A stretch of DNA of 64,000 nucleotides from Thiofaba sp039822285. Its GTDB lineage: Bacteria > Pseudomonadota > Gammaproteobacteria > Halothiobacillales > Halothiobacillaceae. The stretch is from the NCBI RefSeq assembly GCF_039822285.1, contig NZ_JBAJEY010000005.1, positions 62,001 through 126,000 on the forward strand. The letters are read 5' to 3'. Within the stretch, counting starts at the first letter, position 1; each line of letters begins with the position of its first letter. Below, piece by piece: positions 58,676 through 64,000 of this stretch. The notes under the pieces were generated by a model, which was given only the letters and a program-made list of their open reading frames with translations, was not told the DNA's origin and did no database searches. The translations under genes and the position numbers were made by a program.

Positions 58676-58680
58676 GCCCG

Positions 58681-59166
58681 TCAACCGCGCAAGGCTTCGA
58701 GCACCGCCTCGGCCCGGCTGTGGGCAAGACCCGACTCGTCCACGCCGAGCCATTTGAGCACCCCATCCTCCACGATCATGGCATAACGCTTGGAGCGCAG
58801 CCCCATGGCCGCCTTGCGCATGTCGCGCCCCATCCCCAGGGCGGCGGTCCACTCGCCGTTGCCATCGGAGAGGAAGGTGATGTGCTCAGGCTCACCATGC
58901 GCCTTGGCCCAGGCGCGCATGACGAAGGGGTCGTTCACCGCCAGGCAGACGATGGCATCCACGCCCGCGGCCTTCAGCGCATCCGCATGCACGATGAACC
59001 CCGGCAGGTGCTCGTCGGAGCAGGTGGGGGTGAAGGCCCCGGGCACGGCAAACAGAACCACCCGACGGCCGCGGAACAGCTCCGGGGTGGCGATCTCCTC
59101 GAGACCCGCCTCACCGCGGCGGTAGAGGGTCCCCTCAGGCAGGGGGCGGCCGATCGTCAGACTCAT
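58681..59166 (-). CDS. Peroxiredoxin 5-type (AhpC/TSA) protein
   Basis: The 161-residue protein has the Prx5 signature VPGAFTPTCSDEHLPGF with peroxidatic Cys49, then VNDPFVMRAWAKAHG and ITFLSDGNGEWTAALG. It should reduce H2O2 and organic peroxides using glutathione or thioredoxin. Another Cys near residue 72 (DAIVCLAVND) could act as a resolving partner. A GAGGAG lies upstream of the ATG. It converges with the SpeE-like gene, 5 bases apart. Confidence 0.92.
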   Translation of the reverse strand: MSLTIGRPLPEGTLYRRGEAGLEEIATPELFRGRRVVLFAVPGAFTPTCSDEHLPGFIVHADALKAAGVDAIVCLAVNDPFVMRAWAKAHGEPEHITFLSDGNGEWTAALGMGRDMRKAAMGLRSKRYAMIVEDGVLKWLGVDESGLAHSRAEAVLEALRG

Positions 59167-59252
59167 GGTGCGTCTCCTCAATGCTGCGCTGCCTCTCAAG
59201 GCTAGCACGCGGCCGAGGGTGAGAATCCGCACAACCTCGCGGGGCGGAAAAG

Positions 59253-59285
59253 AAAAAAGCGCCCGGTTTCCCAAGGCGCTTTTTT
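59253..59285. terminator. Terminator between the peroxiredoxin gene and the tRNA cluster
   Basis: AAAAAAGCGCC and GGCGCTTTTTT form a symmetric 11-bp hairpin with flanking A/T runs, so it can stop transcription from either side. It should end the tRNA-Gly-Val-Asp transcript arriving from the right. Confidence 0.85.
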
Positions 59286-59291
59286 GAAGAG

Positions 59292-59368
59292 TGGCGGAGC
59301 GGACGGGGCTCGAACCCGCGACCCCCGGCGTGACAGGCCGGTATTCTAACCAACTGAACTACCGCTCC
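59292..59368 (-). tRNA. tRNA-Asp (anticodon GTC)
   Basis: The 77-base cloverleaf has acceptor GGAGCGG/CCGCTCC, the anticodon loop CTGTCAC (GTC) and T loop TTCGAGC, with encoded CCA. It is the last gene of the Gly-Val-Asp transcript. Confidence 0.96.
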
Positions 59369-59400
59369 GAAAACGGTTGCTGCATTGTAGCAGCCTTGTC

Positions 59401-59476
59401 TGGTGGGTGGTGAGGGGATCGAACCCCCGACATTCGCCTTGTAAGGGCGACGCTCTACCAGCTGAGCTAACCACCC
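59401..59476 (-). tRNA. tRNA-Val (anticodon TAC)
   Basis: The 76-base cloverleaf has acceptor GGGTGGT/ACCACCC, anticodon loop CTTACAA (TAC) and T loop TTCGATC, with encoded CCA. It is the middle gene of the cluster. Confidence 0.96.
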
Positions 59477-59483
59477 GGAAAAC

Positions 59484-59559
<76 letters not shown>

Positions 59560-59587
59560 GTCAGCCTCACGGCTTGTGTGGAGGCGC

Positions 59588-59615
59588 ATTATACGGAGCG
59601 ATACAGGATGTGCAA
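59588..59615 (-). promoter_or_regulatory. Promoter of the tRNA-Gly-Val-Asp cluster
   Basis: On the minus strand TTGCAC (59610-59615), 16 bases, then a perfect TATAAT (59588-59593), followed by a GC-rich discriminator GCGCCTCC. This is the form expected for a ppGpp/DksA-regulated tRNA promoter. The first tRNA begins 28 bases downstream of the -10. The rest of the 234-base gap up to fccA shows no further gene. Confidence 0.85.
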
Positions 59616-59793
59616 GCCCTTTTTCACCGCCGCGGTAAAAAAACGTTCATCAATGGAGGCATAAAAACTTTGTCTTTGTTCGGGGACGAGGTTGGGAGCA
59701 ATTTTATTGATGGAGCCAGACAGACGGGACATGTCCACGAACTGCGCTGAATCCCCATAACAAAACAACAAAATCACCACCAAGGAGGACGAG

Positions 59794-60096
59794 ATGCCTC
59801 GCACAGCCTCTCTCATTGGCGCAGCGCTGATGCTGGGGGCGGCCGCCACCGCCCATGCCGCGCCCAGCGGTCAGACCATCGGCTTCACCTGCTTCGCTTG
59901 CCATGGCGACATGGGCAAGGGTACAGCCACCATCCCCCCCCTCGCCGGTCGATCCGCGGAGTCGCTCTACGAGCAACTGATCGCCTTCAAGACCGGCAAA
60001 CGCCCCGCCACCGTGATGGATCGTCACGCCAAGGGCTACTCCGACGAGGAACTGCACGCCGTTGCGGAATACTTCGCCAGCCTGCCCGCCAAGTGA
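59794..60096 (+). CDS. fccA: Flavocytochrome c sulfide dehydrogenase, cytochrome subunit
   Basis: The 100-residue protein has a signal peptide (about 22 residues) and one class I c-type heme motif CFACH (residues 33-37), with a likely Met ligand in ATVMDRHAKG. It would accept electrons from FccB during sulfide oxidation in the periplasm and pass them to the respiratory or photosynthetic chain. It is the single-heme form. AAGGAGGA seven bases upstream is a strong ribosome binding site. It lies 17 bases before fccB. Confidence 0.93.
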   Translation: MPRTASLIGAALMLGAAATAHAAPSGQTIGFTCFACHGDMGKGTATIPPLAGRSAESLYEQLIAFKTGKRPATVMDRHAKGYSDEELHAVAEYFASLPAK

Positions 60097-60113
60097 AGCC
60101 AAGGAGTTCGAAC

Positions 60114-61394
60114 ATGACGCTCTCACGTCGTTCCTTTCTGAAACTGGCCGGCGCCTCGGCCGCCCTCGGTGCCCTCACAGGCTGTGCCATGGAGCCGCGC
60201 GGAGCGGGCGGGCACGTGGTCGTGGTCGGTGGCGGTTTCGGTGGCGCAGCCGCCGCCAAATACATTCGCCGCCTGGATCCCTCGATCAAGGTCACCCTGA
60301 TCGACGCCAACCTGTCGAACTATTACACCTGCCCGTTCAGCAACCTCGTGCTCGGCGGCCAGATGGAGATGAAGGACCTCAAGGTCAGCTTCGACGCCCT
60401 GCGCGACAAGCATGGCGTGCAGCTGATCGAGGATCATGTGGACGGCATCGACGCTGACAAACGCACCGTCAAGCTCAAGAGCGGCAAGACGCTGGGCTAT
60501 GACAAGCTCGTCCTCTCCCCGGGCATCGAACTGAGCTATGAAAAGATCGCCGGTTACAGCAAGGACGTAGCCGAGAAGCTGCCGCACGCCTGGAAGGCGG
60601 GCGCGCAGACAACCCTCCTGCGCAAGCAACTGGAGGCCATGAAGGACGGGGGTACGTTCGTGATGGTGGCCCCGCCCAACCCCTACCGCTGCCCGCCCGG
60701 CCCCTACGAGCGCGCCGCCGTGGTGGCCGACTACCTCAAGAAGCACAAGCCCAAGTCCAAGATCATCATCCTCGACCCGAAGGACAAGTTCTCCAAGCAG
60801 GGCCTGTTCATGGAGGCCTGGGAAACCCTCTACCCCGGCATGATCGACTGGGTGGGGCCGGATCGCGGCGGGGTGGTCACCGCAGTGGACGCAGGTTCGA
60901 TGACCGTCACGACCAAGGATGGCGACAAGATCAAGGCGGATGTGATCAACGTCATCCCGCCGATGCAGGCCGGCAAGATCGTCACTGCCTCCGGCCTTGC
61001 GGACGACAAAGGCTGGGCGCCGGTCAACCAGCGTACCTTCGAGTCCAGCAAGGCCAAGAACGTCTACGTGATTGGTGACAGCTGCATCGCCGGCCCCGTA
61101 CCCAAGTCGGGCTATGGGGCGAACTCCGAGGCGAAGATTGCCGCAGCAAGCATCGTCAATGCCCTCAACGGCGCGGAGCCGGGCGATCCGAAGTTCGTCA
61201 ACACCTGCTACAGCTACGTCTCCGCTCAGGACGCCATCTCCGTGGCCGGGGTGTACGAGCTGGATGCCGAGAACAAGATCATCGAGGTCAAGGGCTCAGG
61301 CGGTGTGTCGGCCAAGGAGGGTAAGAACTGGAAGGCGGAGGCCATCTTCGCCAAGGGGTGGTACGAGGGTATCCGCCAGGACACCTGGGGCTGA
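60114..61394 (+). CDS. fccB: Flavocytochrome c sulfide dehydrogenase, flavoprotein subunit
   Basis: FccB oxidises sulfide to sulfur or polysulfide at a covalently bound FAD. The 426 residues begin with a Tat signal (SRRSFLKLAGA), then an FAD motif VVVVGGGFGGAAAAKYI. NYYTCPFSNLV holds the cysteine that links FAD. Redox cysteines lie in YRCPPGPYERA and FVNTCYSYV. A lipobox-like LTGC follows the Tat helix (Cys24), so the protein may be a Tat-exported lipoprotein. The pair with fccA and the downstream terminator make a two-gene operon. Confidence 0.95.
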   Translation: MTLSRRSFLKLAGASAALGALTGCAMEPRGAGGHVVVVGGGFGGAAAAKYIRRLDPSIKVTLIDANLSNYYTCPFSNLVLGGQMEMKDLKVSFDALRDKHGVQLIEDHVDGIDADKRTVKLKSGKTLGYDKLVLSPGIELSYEKIAGYSKDVAEKLPHAWKAGAQTTLLRKQLEAMKDGGTFVMVAPPNPYRCPPGPYERAAVVADYLKKHKPKSKIIILDPKDKFSKQGLFMEAWETLYPGMIDWVGPDRGGVVTAVDAGSMTVTTKDGDKIKADVINVIPPMQAGKIVTASGLADDKGWAPVNQRTFESSKAKNVYVIGDSCIAGPVPKSGYGANSEAKIAAASIVNALNGAEPGDPKFVNTCYSYVSAQDAISVAGVYELDAENKIIEVKGSGGVSAKEGKNWKAEAIFAKGWYEGIRQDTWG

Positions 61395-61413
61395 TCCAGC
61401 CTCCCCCTCGAGC

Positions 61414-61445
61414 AACCCCCGCCTTCGTTGCGGGGGTTCTTTTTT
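61414..61445 (+). terminator. Terminator of fccAB
   Basis: AACCCCCG and CGGGGGTT form an 8-bp stem with a nine-base loop, followed by TCTTTTTT. It lies 20 bases after the fccB stop. Confidence 0.88.
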
Positions 61446-61446
61446 G

Positions 61447-62007
61447 CTACTGCGCCAACAGGGCGAGCATGGCCAAGAGCCCGCCAAGCAGCGCCCCGGC
61501 CAGCACGTCGGAGAGATAGTGCAGCCCAAGCACCATGCGCGAGGCGGCCACCAACAGCGCAAACGGCACCACCAGCCAGGCCAGCTCCGGCGCATAGGCG
61601 GTGAGTTGCAGCGAGAAATTGACCGCGTGCAGGGTGTGGCCCGATGGGAAACTGTATTTATCCAAGGGATGCACGCTCAACCGGATGCCATCGCACACCG
61701 CGCAGGGGCGCGGACGGGCGGTGAGCTTCTTGATCGCCCCGTACAGCAACAGCCCCACGAGGGCGGTGCCAAGCATCCAGCCGACCGGCTGGAAGGCGAC
61801 CAACCCATCGTGCCAGGCCAGCCCAAGCAGGATGGCATACCAGCCGATGCCATCCCCCAACCGGCTGGCCGTGGCGAACACGGCGCGGACTGGCCGAAAT
61901 CCGCTCAGACGATTGGCGGCCAGAGTGACGGCCTGCTCCCAGCCGAGATAACGGTGCAACCCCATCCGAAACCACGTCGTGGGCGGGGCAAGACGGGGGC
62001 TATTCAT
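61447..62007 (-). CDS. PAP2-family phosphatase
   Basis: The 186-residue membrane protein has about five membrane helices and the three PAP2 motifs: KKLTARPRP, SFPSGHTLHAVN and SRMVLGLHYLSDV. It should remove phosphate from a lipid such as phosphatidic acid, undecaprenyl or diacylglycerol diphosphate. The start overlaps the upstream glycosyltransferase stop by one base (TGATG), so the two probably work on one lipid pathway. Confidence 0.92.
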   Translation of the reverse strand: MNSPRLAPPTTWFRMGLHRYLGWEQAVTLAANRLSGFRPVRAVFATASRLGDGIGWYAILLGLAWHDGLVAFQPVGWMLGTALVGLLLYGAIKKLTARPRPCAVCDGIRLSVHPLDKYSFPSGHTLHAVNFSLQLTAYAPELAWLVVPFALLVAASRMVLGLHYLSDVLAGALLGGLLAMLALLAQ

Positions 62008-63155
62008 CAGGCGACCCTCCTCGGTGAAGTGGTTGCGGCAGCGAGCACCTCGAGCCACATGGACTCGAGCTGGCGTACGATGCCGGCCCAGCTTTGCTGT
62101 TCGGCGCGCTCACGCGCGGCCTGCCCCAGACGTGCCGCCAGCCCGTCATCCTCAACGAGGCGGACGGCCTGGTGCAGGAAGGCCTCTTCGTCGCCGACAG
62201 GGGCCACCAGGCCGCAGCGGCCATCGTCGATCAGCAGGCGGGCCGCTGCGTAATCAAAGGCCAGCACGGCGAGGCCGGAGGCCATGGCCTCAAGCAGGAC
62301 GTTGCCGAAGGTCTCGGACAGGCTCGGGAAGACGAACAGGTCGGCGCTGGCGTAATGGGCCGCCAGCGCCTCGCCGACCTGGGCACCCGCGAAGTGGATG
62401 TCGGGGTGGGACTGGCGCAGGCTGGCCGCGAGCGGACCATCCCCTACCATCACCGCGCGCAGCTCGGGGCACCGCTCGCGCATGGCCTGGATGGCGCGCA
62501 CGAACAGGTCCAGGTTCTTCTCCGCCGCCAGCCGCCCGACATACAGCGCCACCGGGGTGTCCGGCCCGGCACCCCAGCGCTCGCGCAGCGCGGGGTCGCG
62601 CCGGGCGGGGTGGAACAGCTCGGCGTCGACCCCGCGCCCCAGCACCCGCAGCCGTTCGAAGCCCTCCGCCGCACATTGCTCGCACTGGTCCTCGGTCGGG
62701 ATCAGGGTGAAGGCGGTGGCGTTGTGGAAATGGCGCAGGTAGGCCAGCACCGGGCCGCTCAGCCAGGGCAGGCCGTAATGGCGGGCATAGACATGGAAAT
62801 GGGTGTGCAGGCTGGACGTGACAGGGATGCCGAGGGCGCGTGCCGTGCGCAGCGCGGAGTAGCCGAGCGGGCCCTCGGTGTCGATGTGCACCACATCCGG
62901 GCGCAGGCAGGTCCACCGGGCACGCAGGCGGTGACCGGCAGGCAGACCGAACTGCATGGCGGAATAGCCGGGCACCGGCACGCCGCGGACGCGCAACTCT
63001 CCCTCCTCAAGCGGCGAGGATGGCCCCCTGGGCTCGGGACGCACAAGGTCCACGCGATGGCCCAGCCCACGCAGCTCGCGCACCATGGCCACGAGCGTGC
63101 GGGCGACACCGTTCAGTTCGGGGGCATAGGTTTCGGTGACCAGCGCGATGCGCAT
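62007..63155 (-). CDS. Glycosyltransferase family 4
   Basis: The 382-residue protein has the GT-B fold: MRIALVTETYAPELNGVARTL, PDVVHIDTEGPLGYSA, THFHVYARHYGLP, ALYVGRLAAEKNLDLFVRAI and the donor-binding FPSLSETFGNVLLEAMASGL with the EX7E motif. It resembles glycolipid mannosyl- or glucosyltransferases. The donor and acceptor are not known. Its coupling to the PAP2 gene suggests diacylglycerol as acceptor (inference). I start it at the ATG giving MRIALV. Confidence 0.92.
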   Translation of the reverse strand: MRIALVTETYAPELNGVARTLVAMVRELRGLGHRVDLVRPEPRGPSSPLEEGELRVRGVPVPGYSAMQFGLPAGHRLRARWTCLRPDVVHIDTEGPLGYSALRTARALGIPVTSSLHTHFHVYARHYGLPWLSGPVLAYLRHFHNATAFTLIPTEDQCEQCAAEGFERLRVLGRGVDAELFHPARRDPALRERWGAGPDTPVALYVGRLAAEKNLDLFVRAIQAMRERCPELRAVMVGDGPLAASLRQSHPDIHFAGAQVGEALAAHYASADLFVFPSLSETFGNVLLEAMASGLAVLAFDYAAARLLIDDGRCGLVAPVGDEEAFLHQAVRLVEDDGLAARLGQAARERAEQQSWAGIVRQLESMWLEVLAAATTSPRRVA

Positions 63156-63248
63156 CGTGCACACCCTTGGGCAGCAACAGGTGCGTCCAAGGATGCGATG
63201 CGCAGATGAAGGGTTGGTGACGGTGAGCCGGGCCTCAGCCGGGGCGGG

Positions 63249-64000
63249 TCAGAGAAGGCACTGATCGAACAGCCGCTCCACCTCCGACGCGGGCGCCGGC
63301 CGGCCGATCAGATACCCCTGCAACAGGTCGCAGCCGAGCGATTCGAGATAGAGCCGCTGCTCGTTCGTCTCCACCCCCTCGGCCACCACGAGCAACCCCA
63401 GGCTGTGTCCCATCGCGATGATGGCGCGCACGATGGCCAGATCCCCGGGATCGGCGAGGATGTCGCGCACGAAGCTGCGGTCGATCTTGATCAGGTCGAA
63501 GGGGAAGCGCTTGAGGTAGCCGAGTGACGAATAGCCCGTGCCGAAGTCATCGAGGGCGACGCGCACGCCCAGGGCCTTCAGTTCGATCAGGGTCTGCAGG
63601 GCGCGCTCCGGGTCACGCAGCAGGGCCGATTCGGTAATCTCGATCTCGAGCAGGTCGGGCGCCAATCCCGTCTCGTCCAGGGTCGCGATCACCTGCGCCA
63701 GGAAATCGGGATGCTGGAGCTGCAGGGGAGAGACATTGACCGCCATGCGCACCCGGATACCCAGGCGCTCCTGCCAATGCACCGCCTGCTCACACGCGGT
63801 GCGTAGCACCCACGCGCCCAACTGCAGGATCAGTCCGCCGTCCTCCGCCATGGCGACGAAACGGTCCGGGGGGATGGGGCCGCGCTGCGGGTGATGCCAG
63901 CGTGCAAGGGCTTCGACGCTCTCCACCTTCAGACCGGCCGCGTCCAGCTGGGGCTGGTAGTTCAGCCTGAGCCCCCCCTTCTCCAGGGCGGAGCGCAGGT
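63249..64000 (-). CDS. EAL-domain protein, cut by window edge
   Basis: The frame is open to the right end of the window; at least 249 residues are visible. They form an EAL domain from LRSALEKGGLRLNYQPQLD to FDQCLL. Catalytic signatures are intact: VEALARW, NVSPLQLQ, EITESALL, DDFGTGYSS and VAEGVETNEQ. It should hydrolyse c-di-GMP. The upstream part, perhaps with GGDEF and sensor domains, is outside the window. Confidence 0.92.
   Translation of the reverse strand, partial: LRSALEKGGLRLNYQPQLDAAGLKVESVEALARWHHPQRGPIPPDRFVAMAEDGGLILQLGAWVLRTACEQAVHWQERLGIRVRMAVNVSPLQLQHPDFLAQVIATLDETGLAPDLLEIEITESALLRDPERALQTLIELKALGVRVALDDFGTGYSSLGYLKRFPFDLIKIDRSFVRDILADPGDLAIVRAIIAMGHSLGLLVVAEGVETNEQRLYLESLGCDLLQGYLIGRPAPASEVERLFDQCLL

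Noticed and set aside
59589..59849. An 86-codon open frame on the minus strand between tRNA-Gly and fccA
   Set aside because: It overlaps the tRNA promoter and the fccA signal peptide, has no ribosome binding site and no family-like sequence.

Overview
The window reads as a contiguous chromosome segment of a GC-rich, sulfur-oxidising gammaproteobacterium. The gene orders lptE-holA, nadD-rsfS-rlmH, maf-rng-yhdP-nit, rplU-rpmA-obgE-proB with divergent ispB, and def-fmt-rsmB-ntrYX-trkAH divergent from LysM-dprA-smg-topA-tsaC are typical of Gammaproteobacteria. A flavocytochrome c sulfide dehydrogenase pair (fccAB, 59.8-61.4 kb) points to sulfide oxidation, as in Chromatiales and relatives. Genus and species cannot be fixed from this sequence. 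No transposase, integrase, phage gene or CRISPR array was seen.

Layout. 0-13.2 kb (+): lptE (5' end missing), holA, proA, nadD, rsfS, rlmH, maf, rng, yhdP, a nitrilase-family gene, two small envelope genes and purT, mostly joined by 1-4 base stop/start overlaps. 13.2-15.1 kb: an accessory-looking insert with a hairpin-rich non-coding stretch, a MarR regulator, an FMN-binding flavoprotein and an NTF2-like protein. 15.2-19.2 kb: proB, obgE, rpmA, rplU (-), divergent ispB and tRNA-Pro. 19.3-33.9 kb (-): a c-di-GMP enzyme, an alpha/beta hydrolase, an LpxL-type acyltransferase, a methyltransferase, trkH, trkA, ntrX, ntrY, DUF4390, rsmB, fmt, def. 34-44.3 kb (+): LysM lipoprotein, dprA, smg, topA, tsaC, a large MscK-type channel, hemF. 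44.3-51.4 kb (+): a type II secretion operon gspF-G-(unknown membrane gene)-H-I-J-K-L-M-N, lacking gspC, D and E here. 51.5-59.2 kb: HAD nucleotidase, PAS-GGDEF-EAL protein, dksA, cyclophilin, rnd, bolA-like, DUF1244, an unknown periplasmic protein, a spermidine-synthase-like protein, peroxiredoxin. 59.3-64 kb: tRNA-Gly/Val/Asp, fccAB, PAP2 phosphatase, a GT4 glycosyltransferase and an EAL protein cut by the window edge.

The most unusual signal is a set of short palindromic repeats that have entered or border translated sequence. One GC-rich family (CCCTCCCCC...GGGGGAGGG) is intergenic near 11.1 and 56.7 kb. It also lies in frame inside hemF and in the prepilin leader of gspG, read in the same frame in both genes. 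A second REP-like inverted pair lies in the gspH-gspI junction and encodes the gspI leader. A third family forms a cluster between gspN and the HAD gene and supplies or touches both stop codons. Other points of interest are an uncharacterised membrane gene inside the gsp operon, an NtrX with a degenerate ATPase, a Cys-rich PAS domain on a degenerate GGDEF-EAL protein, a DksA lacking three of four zinc cysteines, and stringent-type promoters for the tRNAs, one of them inside ispB.
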